From positions 1,571,718 through 1,635,717 of the forward strand of contig CAWBOT010000004.1 in assembly GCA_963790505.1 (NCBI GenBank): DNA of 64,000 bases, given 5' to 3'. The notes beneath the pieces are model-generated. The model was not told the DNA's origin and searched no databases. It saw only the letters and a program-made list of their open reading frames with translations. Of this stretch, positions 36,801-43,791 are shown piece after piece (the first letter of the stretch is position 1; each line of letters begins with the position of its first letter). This DNA is from Acidisarcina sp963790505. Lineage in GTDB: Bacteria; Acidobacteriota; Terriglobia; Terriglobales; Acidobacteriaceae. Made by a program: the position numbers and the translations under genes.

Positions 36801-38904
36801 AATTCGTCACCTTGAAAGATCCAATGCCGGCCGGTACTGCCTCGATCATGGCGCCCGCTGGCCATGCGATCGCCGTCGTGCCGCTTTGGCCGCGGCCATT
36901 CGCGCCCAAATAGAGCTTTCCGTCTCCGGCGAAGCCTGCCGCGCCCACTAGTTCATACGTGCCCTGGGTGACTCCTCCACCTAATGATGAAGCGGCAGTG
37001 CTGCCCCACACAAAATCGGGAGGTATTACGACATAGGTGTAGAAACCCTGGGAGGTTGTTGGCGCATCACTCGGCGAAGTGTAATAGTGCGGCATCCAGG
37101 CGGTGCTAAGCACGGGGACATAGACGCTGGCCGTGGTCATAGGAGCTGTCGTCGTGGTCCACTCCGCGACCCCCCCGGCGACTACTCCCGGGTTTACGTA
37201 TCCAAACTCAAAATAGAAATGGTCGACGCTGGTGCTTCCCGAGTTGAATGTCTTGAATCCGCCGATCATTTGAAGCGGCTTGACCGATCCTCCATAAAAA
37301 CCGGCGTTGACCTGCCCCGAGGTATAGATCGCTCCGTGCGGGTCGGGAGAGATCGGTCCTGATGCCGGATAGACCCCGTTCACGCAGTTGGCGTTATAGC
37401 AGTAGCCATCCGCAGTCTCCCCGGGATACATCACCTTGGTGTTGTAGAAATAGCTCTCGTTGATGCCGCCCGCGAGAATCAAAGGCCATCGGGTCAGCTG
37501 AATCGTCAGGTTGTGGCTGTCCAGCCGCTCGCCTCCGGCGTTCAATTGAAGTCCGCGGCCACCCCCGTTATAAAGCCTGACATTTTGCAGGTTGTAACTC
37601 ACGACATTGTCAATCTCGAGAAGCGTCCCGCTGCCGGAGTGCCCAGTTCCCTGGATCGTGAGGTCTGAAATACCTCCCTGGCAATCTCCAAATGGCGCGT
37701 TGGGGCACTTGGTTACGGTGATCGCATTGGCAGTGGGGCTGGTTTGTTGGATGCTTGAGCTTTCTAGGCCCATGCCGCGCAGCGTCACATTTGCCGGAAC
37801 ACGCAGCTCCGCGGTCACTCTGCATGTTCCCGTCGGCACCCTGACTACCTGGGTTCCTTGCTGAAAGGTACCTGCCGAGGCCGCACTTACGGCTGCGGCG
37901 ATTGCGGCCTGCAGCGCCGCCGTATCGTCTGCGCCGGTTGTACCGCTCCAGTTGCATAGCGCCCCGTAGGGAGCGCTCCCCGCGTAGACCTCGTTATTAA
38001 CGCTGGCCGCAAAGGCCGATGGCATGTTAATCGCGGGCATGCGGGCGGTGGCGTCGAGCGGAGCGGCCCCGCTTGCCGCGCCCACTTTACTGGCGGGCAA
38101 AGCTGCATTCGCCGTAGCCTGAGCGGCGGTGGCCGCTGCAAGGGCAGCCGCGGCATTGCCGGGATTTGCATCGACGTACGCCTTGGTGGCTGCCTGCAAA
38201 GCGGAGACTGGATCGGCCGCCAGGATCAGAGGTCCAGTCAAGCTACCTCCCGAAATGGGCAACAACGATCCCACCGCATCATCCACATAATGCTTGTCGG
38301 CTGCCTGCTCAGCGGAAGTGGGATCGCCACTCAGGAGGAGCGGACCGGACATCGTGCCTCCGGTGGCCGAGAGGTAGCTGCCGGTGATCGAAGAGACTGC
38401 GGTGTCGACGTATTGCTTGCTGACCGCCTGAATGGCTACCGTGGCGGGCACCAGTTGCGACCGGATCTCGCCGAGGGTCGTCGTTGCGACCGCTGGGACA
38501 ACCCAATATTCCCTGTTCACCGTCCCATCGTCGAGATGATAAACGGCGGTGTAATAACTCCCTCCCGGTAACGCACCGGCATTCGGTGCCAGCGCCAGAG
38601 ATACGCTTCCGTTGGCGCCGATCTGTACCGTCGTGCTGCCGGCTGCCACCGCTGCATTTGCGGCCGTCGTGAAGGCCGGCCAGCTCACGATCAACGTCCC
38701 GCTTGCCGGCGTGCCGTCAGCGCGGTACACCGTATCCTGCACTGAAGTCGTGGAGAGCGTCTGCGCGCAGAGCATGGACCATGCCGTGGCGAGAATTCCC
38801 AACACCAAGCCACGCAGCCAAATGTGGCAAGTGACGCGCGGTGCCGCCAGGCTCTCGTTCCCGCTGAGTCCGCTTGCTCTCCTGTTCGTCCCGTCTTTCT
38901 TCAT
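33805..38904 (-). CDS. Giant tail fibre / tailspike with beta-helix domains and signal-like leader
   Basis: 1,699 residues. Residues 1-48 end in a hydrophobic stretch LVLGILATAWSMLCAQ that reads as a signal peptide or lipoprotein-like leader, unusual for a virion protein. Residues about 50-150 are a beta domain. Tail-fibre repeats ending YVD occur at 165, 207 and 243 (AVSKQYVDTAV, AADKHYVDDAV, AATKAYVDANP). Two parallel beta-helix segments follow: from about 322 (TGADDTAALQAAIAAAV) and from about 1190 (a second pectate-lyase-like start with CAAATADAWITANHAG). The C-terminal part is Gly/Ser/Thr-rich. Its ATG overlaps the upstream gene by ATGA. Host-adhesion or polysaccharide depolymerase role is inferred. 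Confidence 0.75.
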   Translation of the reverse strand: MKKDGTNRRASGLSGNESLAAPRVTCHIWLRGLVLGILATAWSMLCAQTLSTTSVQDTVYRADGTPASGTLIVSWPAFTTAANAAVAAGSTTVQIGANGSVSLALAPNAGALPGGSYYTAVYHLDDGTVNREYWVVPAVATTTLGEIRSQLVPATVAIQAVSKQYVDTAVSSITGSYLSATGGTMSGPLLLSGDPTSAEQAADKHYVDDAVGSLLPISGGSLTGPLILAADPVSALQAATKAYVDANPGNAAAALAAATAAQATANAALPASKVGAASGAAPLDATARMPAINMPSAFAASVNNEVYAGSAPYGALCNWSGTTGADDTAALQAAIAAAVSAASAGTFQQGTQVVRVPTGTCRVTAELRVPANVTLRGMGLESSSIQQTSPTANAITVTKCPNAPFGDCQGGISDLTIQGTGHSGSGTLLEIDNVVSYNLQNVRLYNGGGRGLQLNAGGERLDSHNLTIQLTRWPLILAGGINESYFYNTKVMYPGETADGYCYNANCVNGVYPASGPISPDPHGAIYTSGQVNAGFYGGSVKPLQMIGGFKTFNSGSTSVDHFYFEFGYVNPGVVAGGVAEWTTTTAPMTTASVYVPVLSTAWMPHYYTSPSDAPTTSQGFYTYVVIPPDFVWGSTAASSLGGGVTQGTYELVGAAGFAGDGKLYLGANGRGQSGTTAIAWPAGAMIEAVPAGIGSFKVTNSHVNVQDSFSLMGAPGANLTRNCDNSGVNTCAEVIAGYVPDGRWVQQRWNPGDTTTAPPVSLSLSNLNMFTGSIAGLGLIAIHSSVTLELNGFITGLSPGEGNSVPFGSSLNNVSAGSLVAAPTYSNGHQPLFTLVDDANHRTVSTTGNVYKQSVAVYDSGGHTSSGDQVANEYDLMDLPYWAAPGAPTLSTGGTLPTGNYSVRAAYVYAGGVGIVSPSVMVAVTSGQEFTVPSPPADAAGLATGWNVYVGRSGNENLQNAAPLAIGTAFTLSGAPSTNLGIVPLGCSAFCHPLYRFQFLGGPNNSGGSAGIGLHQWNPQTSTWLTKFNVNGNGNVSTAGSGSFAGGVSVAGGEAVTGGTTTDSLTASGNITAAQLNSGVVTSSMINKVFYADGYPATGCTVGSTAYTTQLDCAAATADAWITANHAGAKLILGSGTYSTCSGILLPSLNGYFGTLSIQGASQEQTIISQSCPNTNPVIYHADAVNGSLSRLLLRDFRVNANQNAPSCMDIFGVNESKIENINCSGANGTDHFMKIGDTPANGSNGQVYQTPVSNVYITGNPLPTFASVTANVVGGSVTSYTVTNGGSGYGATNQVYLFGSGYSKNPCQVMPTATVTVAGGVVTGITPVTTGSNCSGTITVMVSSLPPAAYGIVFGNFTDNTLYDVATGGVGTTAAIEVLEGDNVFYHFHPNGGPIGVSDYGNAYYGTECDSMYQYCFDIEGSTGIFGTTFTWNNATAYPVSSGYYIAPSAFNAKIVGSMQCQTNVPSGYVQFWNQYGPVTSALPSGVTVLADRACAGTSQTLFGEPVYLNATSRATSTANYFSQPLYFSDSFWNNIAPVNDPWQLVVGGTPSGVPTFENLNFYAPVGFYSTFQPSFKLSYNTVATSSLNYNSPGWDLNATYWDGAQSQSSDWIVKQSLASGANPVSTLAFTPTKTGATALQAQVVVPSLQIVPGTATQPACNAGNRALQWYVQGTPDHEQVCVQSATAGTYAWVQAF

Positions 38905-39308
38905 TGTGGCTTCGCTCCGCCTTCTGCGCTGCTTCGGTTGATGTCAGTCGTCGCGTTGACTCTGGCGCCCTGCTCGGCGAGGAGCCTGCGCTCTTCTACC
39001 GCCGCTCGTTGCTTTCTGACCTCTTCAATCAGGAGATCGGCGAGGCTCGGTTCAGCCTCCTGGCCAAAGCGCTCAATATCTTCCTTTACTCCGGCGATTT
39101 GAAAGAGGTACTTTGCGTGCGGCAAGCTACCCTCGACTGACTTCTTCGCCATCATCTCCAAGATGTCGAGAAAGTTAGTCGAGACTACTTGTTTGGCAAG
39201 GCTTTGGTATTGCTCGGCAGGGATATGCCCCGCTATGTCAACTTCCATTTCCGCGTGAGGATCGGAGATCTCTGCCGGCTCGTCTACCTCGCCTAGCTCG
39301 CCCGTCAT
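38901..39308 (-). CDS. Phage-block protein, 135 aa, possible small terminase
   Basis: Acidic helical protein. Features: N-terminal acidic tail (EVDEPAEISDPHAEMEVD), HIPAEQYQSLAKQVVSTNFLDILEMMAKK, a block resembling helix-turn-helix (SLPHAKYLFQIAGVKEDIE) and a C-terminal coiled coil (LLIEEVRKQRAAVEERRLLAEQ). First gene after a strong terminator, so probably the promoter-proximal gene of the structural operon. A small-terminase role fits position but TerL comes only after the tail-fibre gene and no family motif is certain. Confidence 0.5.
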   Translation of the reverse strand: MTGELGEVDEPAEISDPHAEMEVDIAGHIPAEQYQSLAKQVVSTNFLDILEMMAKKSVEGSLPHAKYLFQIAGVKEDIERFGQEAEPSLADLLIEEVRKQRAAVEERRLLAEQGARVNATTDINRSSAEGGAKPQ

Positions 39309-39519
39309 GGCTTAAGCCTCCTTCTTAGGGGATTTTCCTCCGTGTCGTCTAACACGGACATGAGTCGACCTATCTTGCGGAAAAAAAGAGAGGAGGCGCG
39401 GTTTGCGCCTCCTCCAGTTAATTTCTTACTCTCTATATTCAGAATATCAAACGGGACCCATTCACCATGCCAACTTTTCAAAATTATTATCTCGAACTAA
39501 TTCATAGACTTACACCAAG
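39309..39519. other. Regulatory spacer before the structural operon
   Basis: About 210 bases holding the terminator of the upstream regulators and, on the minus strand, the leader of the 135-aa gene. No gene seen. A promoter driven by the sigma-region-4-like protein would be expected here; I cannot identify its boxes. Confidence 0.45.
39380..39413 (-). terminator. Strong rho-independent terminator
   Basis: Minus strand: AGGAGGCGC (39413-39405) pairs perfectly with GCGCCTCCT (39399-39391), 5-base loop, followed by CTCTTTTTTTCCG. It separates the regulator pair from the structural genes. Confidence 0.85.
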
Positions 39520-40002
39520 CTAGCGAGTTTTACCCCCTTGACAAGGTTTCTCATAGTTGAGGTTTAGCAGCTCAAACTCGAGAAATATCTCAGTGAGTGC
39601 GTCGATTGCTTCTGCGTATCTCCGTGCGATCGAGCGCAACGGCTGGCCGGTGAGTGCAGCAGTTTCTACCTGGGAATACTCCTGCAACGCCACCCTGGCG
39701 ACTATGTCTTGGGAGAATTTGTCCAGACGTTTCAATCCCTTCTCGATGTCGAAGACAAAGATCACCGTGTCCTCGAAGTTGCGTAACCTGTAGCTTGACA
39801 CCTTCCCCCTAAAGACGCAGTTTCCCAGGATCGAGGGTGTTCGGCCCAGTTCAAGCGACTTCCGCATATACTCTCGAAGCAGAGCCTCGGTGTGTTTGCG
39901 GTAAAACGCCAGCGTCTCGATCGGTGTTGCTCGCTCCGTCTTTGGGACGGGTCGGGCCAAAGCCGCCCCCCAGACACATGACAAAACCGGTGCTGCGCTC
40001 AT
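39520..40002 (-). CDS. Sigma-70 region 4-like phage regulator
   Basis: 160 residues. Region 2 of sigma is missing; the C-terminal half has a region-4 helix-turn-helix: DIVARVALQEYSQVETAALT then GQPLRSIARRYAEAIDALTE, matching the E-E-T-A..L..s-..-v-r-..-A pattern of sigma factors and phage late activators such as ArpU. The N-terminal half is of unknown fold (YRKHTEALLREYMRKSLELG, LRNFEDTVIFVFDIEKGLK). Start ATG 40002 overlaps the stop of the zinc-ribbon gene by four bases. A late-gene activator is the natural role: it sits upstream of the strong terminator and the structural operon. Confidence 0.65.
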   Translation of the reverse strand: MSAAPVLSCVWGAALARPVPKTERATPIETLAFYRKHTEALLREYMRKSLELGRTPSILGNCVFRGKVSSYRLRNFEDTVIFVFDIEKGLKRLDKFSQDIVARVALQEYSQVETAALTGQPLRSIARRYAEAIDALTEIFLEFELLNLNYEKPCQGGKTR

Positions 40003-40208
40003 CGCCCCCCTCCTGCCCGTAGTTTCAGTGCGGCCGTTGTTCCAACCAGTTGTTTGCGCCGTCCTCCCGCGCGCCGGCGGGCAAGCGGCCTGGGAAACTC
40101 CCCTAGTTTCGCCGCACACCCATTGCAATACACCTGAACACCACCGGTCGTCCGGTACCACAGAGAACCGCAGCTTTCACATATCTTCAGATCGACGAGT
40201 ACTTGCAT
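39999..40208 (-). CDS. Small zinc-ribbon protein
   Basis: 69 residues. One zinc ribbon: ICESCGSLWYR and VYCNGCAAKL give two CxxC pairs; an Arg/Lys-rich tail follows (LARRRAGGRRKQLVG). This is a typical small nucleic-acid-binding protein. Coupled by ATGA to the sigma-region-4-like gene; both are co-transcribed, so it may be an accessory regulator. GGAG lies 9 bases before the ATG. Confidence 0.65.
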   Translation of the reverse strand: MQVLVDLKICESCGSLWYRTTGGVQVYCNGCAAKLGEFPRPLARRRAGGRRKQLVGTTAALKLRAGGGR

Positions 40209-40743
40209 TGTGCATACTCCGTGGAGTTATATGCGTCCGCCGGGCCGTTCGTCGGAACGGCTCTCGCGGGAAAGAGGAAGCTCTGAAACGCGTTCATTTC
40301 TGGCTCTGCTGGCCAGACTGCGCGATCCGGATCGGCTTCCGTTCTTTTGTGATGGTCAAAGGCATCGACTGCGAATGTTTTGGGGAAAAATGGCCATCGT
40401 AAGAATGCGCACTTCCCATCGTTGAAACCGTCTTCGCTTCCTTCTTCCTCGCAGGCTGCGCCGCAAAAGGGCGGCATCCGTCACGGGTTGAGTCCGTTAC
40501 GGCGCGGGAGCTCATCACGGGCTGCTCTTCCGTGAATGGCTGCTTGCGGTTGTCAGAGCGCGAAGGTGAAACTGAATCTATCTTTCTGAAAAGTTCAGGT
40601 CAACGATTCCGTGTTGGACGGCGCCTCGAATCCTTCCCAACGCGATGAGGCCTGCGGATTTAATAGGAAACAGTCGCAGTTTCATTTTCTCAAAGTTATG
40701 GGCATGGCTTAGCGGACTTAGCCGGGAGCCAATTGCGGTTTCA
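40209..40743. other. Divergent regulatory region of the phage block
   Basis: 535 bases between the zinc-ribbon gene (minus) and the CI-like regulator (plus). It should contain both promoters. A near-palindrome GCATACTCC/GGAGTTATATGC at about 40212-40234 is a possible operator beside the zinc-ribbon start. A 74-codon minus-strand frame at 40294-40518 (Lys/Arg/Ser-rich) has no convincing start and is not called. Confidence 0.45.
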
Positions 40744-41460
40744 ATGAACTTTTCGCAACTCCATGAACGTCTTCGGGTCGAGGTGCTCCGCCGCATAGAC
40801 AACGGCGCTCTTTCCGCAGCCCTGCTCGCCCACCGAACCGGCTTCGCCCCTGCTCACATCTCGAATTTCCTCAATCGCAAACGAAGACTCAGTCTCGACG
40901 CGCTGGACAAAGTGCTGAAATCTGCAGCTCTCACGGTCGCCGATCTTTTTCCCGAGGGTAGCTACGCCGAGACCGGAGCGGGGCGGGCGGCGGGGGCGAT
41001 GCATTTCGACGCTGTTCCGCTGGTCGACCAGGCGATTGCGGCGATGAGCGTCCGCATCCATTCTCATTCCATTCTAGAAGTTGTGAAAGTCCGGGCCGGA
41101 TTGCTCAGTGGCCTCCGCGATCGATGTTCCGGGCAGCGGCGAAAGTGGGACCGGTTCGTCGCCGTTGAAATCGCCGGGGAAGAGGCTGACGGGATGGAGG
41201 CCATCTTGCCCGCGAAGGCGGTCGTATTGATCGATCGTCACTACAACTCAACTCTTGGTTATGCGCCCGGAAGTCGCACTATCTATGCGCTTCGATACGG
41301 CAGCCGTTTGCGCTTCCGCTATGTTGCTCTGGCCGGCAGGCACCTCATCTTGAGTACCCACAATCCTGCACGCGCACTCGAACTGCTGCCGCTCCCTGAA
41401 GGTCAAACTTCGGCCGATCTGATCGTAGGCCGGGTCTTTCATGCCAACGTCGATCTGTAA
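40744..41460 (+). CDS. CI/LexA-like transcriptional regulator, S24 dyad apparently lost
   Basis: 238 residues. N-terminal XRE helix-turn-helix: ALSAALLAHRTGFAPAHISN then FLNRKRRLSLDALDKVL (about 22-58). The C-terminal region (about 135-238) has the S24 fold pattern: FVAVEIAGEEADGMEAILPA, VVLIDRHYN, RTIYALRYGSRLRFRYV, LILSTHNPA, LIVGRVF. The nucleophile position that reads G-D-S-M in LexA/CI reads A-D-G-M (149-151), and the Lys expected near 190 is Arg. The protein should bind DNA and dimerise but not self-cleave with RecA. It is transcribed away from the structural genes. Start ATG 40744 lacks a strong ribosome-binding site. Confidence 0.7.
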   Translation: MNFSQLHERLRVEVLRRIDNGALSAALLAHRTGFAPAHISNFLNRKRRLSLDALDKVLKSAALTVADLFPEGSYAETGAGRAAGAMHFDAVPLVDQAIAAMSVRIHSHSILEVVKVRAGLLSGLRDRCSGQRRKWDRFVAVEIAGEEADGMEAILPAKAVVLIDRHYNSTLGYAPGSRTIYALRYGSRLRFRYVALAGRHLILSTHNPARALELLPLPEGQTSADLIVGRVFHANVDL

Positions 41461-41512
41461 CGCCAGCGGCAGGACGCGGCGATCTTTGGTAGCATCGCTC
41501 CGGAGGATGTAC

Positions 41513-41728
41513 ATGGAACAGGCCCAGAATTCGCCCACCGGGACTCGGCGCAGCGAAGACATCGCCCTCGATTTATTGAAATTCGTCTCATCCGTAGCTG
41601 GCGTCGGCCGCGCTACCGCCCCTTCGACCGGTTTCACCGCCGCCTCAGCGCCTAAACCTGAAGATCAAATTACCCAACTCCTGGAGCTCTACTCCCGTTG
41701 CTTGCGCGCGGTCGAGGGCAAGGTTTAA
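41513..41728 (+). CDS. Small hypothetical protein, 71 aa
   Basis: Starts MEQAQNSPTGTRRSEDIALD; a GGAGG site lies 6 bases before ATG 41513. A central helical stretch LDLLKFVSSVAGVGRATAPS and C-terminal helix EDQITQLLELYSRCLRAVEG; no known domain. It ends just before the oxidoreductase gene and may be co-transcribed with it. It marks the likely right boundary of the phage block. Confidence 0.5.
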   Translation: MEQAQNSPTGTRRSEDIALDLLKFVSSVAGVGRATAPSTGFTAASAPKPEDQITQLLELYSRCLRAVEGKV

Positions 41729-41736
41729 CTGGCGCT

Positions 41737-42747
41737 TTGGCCTCCGTTGATCTTCTCTCTGGACGTAAGCTCCGCGTTGCCGTAGTCGGTGCTGGCGCCT
41801 TCGGGCGCAACCACCTCCGCGTCTATCGCGAGCTGGAGCAGGCCGCCTACCCAGTTACCTTGACGGCGGTCATCGACTCCGATCCCGCGCTGGCGGCGAG
41901 CAGCGCCGCGGAATGGCAGATTCCGGCATACACGTCGGTTGAAGACTTCGCTGCCGCGGCGCCGAGCGTGGACGCGGTTTCGGTCTGCGTCCCGACATCC
42001 GCCCACTTTTCAGTTGCCTCGGCTTTGCTTCGGAAGGGAATCGATCTGCTCATCGAAAAGCCAATTGCTGCCTCGATCGCCGAGGCGGACGGGCTGATCG
42101 GCGCGGCCGAAAGTCTGGGCCGGATTCTCCAGGTCGGCCATCTGGAGCGCTTCAACCCGGCGGTCGCCGCCATCCAGCCTTATCTCAACGGCCCCATGTT
42201 TTTCGAGGCCCATCGGCTCAGCATCTTCACGCCTCGTGCGCTCGATGTTGACGTTGTGCTCGATCTGATGATCCACGACCTCGATATCGTTCTCAAGCTG
42301 GCGAACTCAACCGTCAGTGAGGTCCGCGCGGTCGGCTTGCCGATCTTGTCTCGGAAAGTAGACATCGCCAATGTCCGGCTCGAGTTCGAGTCAGGCTGCG
42401 TCGCCAATTTCACCGCCAGCCGGGTCAGCACCGAGTTGGTGCGCAAGCTGCGGTTCTTTCAGCCCCATCAGTATGTCTCGATCGACTATGCTCGCCGCGA
42501 CCTTCTCATCATCGACGTTGCGCCCGATGGAAAGCCGTCCCCAGGTCTCAACTTTACCAAGCCCACGATCCAGCCTGGGGAGCCGCTGCGGCTGGAGATC
42601 GAAGCATTTCTCGATTCAGTGCGCACCCGCAAAACGCCGCAAGTCACAGGACACGATGGTCGCGACGCCCTCGCCGTCGCGCTCAGGATCAACGCTGTCA
42701 TCGCCGAACATGCCAGCCGCGCCGGACTGGCTCCCTACTTTGTATAG
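41737..42747 (+). CDS. Gfo/Idh/MocA family oxidoreductase (GnnA-like)
   Basis: NAD(P)-dependent sugar dehydrogenase of about 336 residues. Rossmann motif VAVVGAGAFGRNHLRVY, the EKP motif (LLIEKPIAASIAEAD), and HLERFNPAV as in UDP-N-acetylglucosamine 3-dehydrogenases (GnnA), which prepare amide-linked lipid A. DLMIHDLDIVLKLANS carries the catalytic His-Asp-x-Asp. The start is uncertain: no ATG before the Rossmann fold, so TTG at 41737 (or 41698, overlapping the previous gene) is used. No lpx or gnnB gene is adjacent, so substrate assignment is tentative. Confidence 0.8.
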   Translation: MASVDLLSGRKLRVAVVGAGAFGRNHLRVYRELEQAAYPVTLTAVIDSDPALAASSAAEWQIPAYTSVEDFAAAAPSVDAVSVCVPTSAHFSVASALLRKGIDLLIEKPIAASIAEADGLIGAAESLGRILQVGHLERFNPAVAAIQPYLNGPMFFEAHRLSIFTPRALDVDVVLDLMIHDLDIVLKLANSTVSEVRAVGLPILSRKVDIANVRLEFESGCVANFTASRVSTELVRKLRFFQPHQYVSIDYARRDLLIIDVAPDGKPSPGLNFTKPTIQPGEPLRLEIEAFLDSVRTRKTPQVTGHDGRDALAVALRINAVIAEHASRAGLAPYFV

Positions 42748-42782
42748 AAGCGGGCCTTGTCCAGCCGCGGCGTCTTGATCGA

Positions 42783-43403
42783 TTATTTTCGAGCGGTTTT
42801 GGCGGCTGTAGCTGGAACGTCTGGAACTGAAATCGGCTCCGGGATCGCAGCGACGACCGGCTCTGCTGCCGGAGGGGCGACCTTGGCATCTTCAAAGTTC
42901 TTTGCCGCCTGGAGGACCTTATTACGAGCGAAGGAAGCGTCCTGCCAGCCCTGAATCTCGACCCGCTTGCCTTCGAGGTCCTTATAGATTGCGAAGAAGT
43001 GGGTGATCTCCTTCAGCATGTGGGGGTAAATCTCGGAGTAGTTCCAGACATCCTTGTAGCGGGGATTTCCCTTGCCGACTGCAAGAACTTTTTCGTCGAG
43101 TACGCCCTGATCGAGCATCTCCAGAATGCCGATAGGTCGCACCTCCATCACGCAACCGCAGAAGCTGGCCGCGTCCACCAGAACCAGCACATCGAGCGGA
43201 TCGCCATCGTCGCTGAGTGTCGAAGGGATGAAGCCATAGTCTCCCGGATAATGGACCGGCGAGTACAAATTCCGGTCGAGGCGGAAGACATGGAGCTTCT
43301 TGTCGTACTCGTATTTGTTAATCCCTTCCAGTGGGATCTCGATGACCGCATTGATTACCTCGGGCGCTTTCTCACCAATGGGCAGTTCTAGATAATTGAC
43401 CAT
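42783..43403 (-). CDS. ppa: Inorganic pyrophosphatase (family I)
   Basis: Hydrolyses pyrophosphate, pulling biosynthetic reactions forward. 206 residues. Family I signatures: EIPLEGINKYEYDKKLHVFRLDR, PGDYGFIPSTLSDDGDPLDV (metal-binding Asps), and DVWNYSEIYPHMLKEITHFF. The catalytic core is followed by a 35-residue Ala/Pro/Val-rich tail (APPAAEPVVAAIPEPIS...) that normal enzymes lack. AAGGAG directly precedes ATG 43403, which settles the start. Confidence 0.95.
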   Translation of the reverse strand: MVNYLELPIGEKAPEVINAVIEIPLEGINKYEYDKKLHVFRLDRNLYSPVHYPGDYGFIPSTLSDDGDPLDVLVLVDAASFCGCVMEVRPIGILEMLDQGVLDEKVLAVGKGNPRYKDVWNYSEIYPHMLKEITHFFAIYKDLEGKRVEIQGWQDASFARNKVLQAAKNFEDAKVAPPAAEPVVAAIPEPISVPDVPATAAKTARK

Positions 43404-43518
43404 ATGCTCCTTGTCAAAGTTAAGAGTTCGAAGATGAATGAATGTTAAAGCTGCGAAGGACAGCATCCGCGCGGTGCGGGAAGGAGTGGCGCGGGGTACA
43501 CGTTTATAATCGAGCAGA

Positions 43519-43764
43519 ATGAAGGCCCATGTCTACGTTACTTTGAAACGCACCGTGCTCGACCCCCAGGGCCAGACCATCCAGACGGCTCTGAAAAAGA
43601 TGCAATATCAGGGGGTGGAAGACGTTCGGCAGGGGAAATATTTCATCCTCACCCTCGACGACTCCCTTGATGCTGCAACCGCCCATGCCGAGGTCGAGCG
43701 CATCGCCCGCGAAGTGCTGACCAACCCGGTCATTGAAGAATTCAGCTTTAAGCTGGAAGACTAG
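43519..43764 (+). CDS. purS: Phosphoribosylformylglycinamidine synthase subunit PurS
   Basis: 81 residues. PurS is the small subunit of the three-part FGAM synthase (PurL-PurQ-PurS), fourth step of purine synthesis. Family features: KAHVYVTLKRTVLDPQG, ALKKMQYQGVEDVRQGKYF, and the C-terminal EVLTNPVIEEFSF. purQ and purL are not adjacent; the neighbour is glmS, 27 bases on. glmS and purS share glutamine-dependent chemistry by coincidence only. No good Shine-Dalgarno is visible. Confidence 0.92.
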   Translation: MKAHVYVTLKRTVLDPQGQTIQTALKKMQYQGVEDVRQGKYFILTLDDSLDAATAHAEVERIAREVLTNPVIEEFSFKLED

Positions 43765-43791
43765 ACGTACTTCTGGAAAGGGCTGAATCTC

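Larger units (their letters stand above)
20127..41460. mobile_element. Phage-derived block without integrase (prophage or GTA-like)
   Basis: About 21 kb. Structural genes on the minus strand in the order TerL, portal, protease, scaffold, capsid, connector, tail, then membrane lysis-type genes. A divergent CI-like regulator sits at 40744 and an upstream regulatory pair at 39.5-40.2 kb. Bounded by purE on one side and a small gene plus oxidoreductase on the other. No tRNA and no direct repeat long enough to call att was seen at the borders. Missing by inspection of all frames: integrase/recombinase, replication, endolysin, tape measure and tail assembly chaperones. Borders are approximate. Confidence 0.75.

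Noticed and set aside
40294..40518. 74-codon minus-strand frame in the phage regulatory region
   Set aside because: No start signal, composition unlike neighbours; treated as regulatory DNA.
20000..41800. att core repeats flanking the phage block
   Set aside because: No tRNA or matching direct repeat found by eye at either border; short matches were not above chance.
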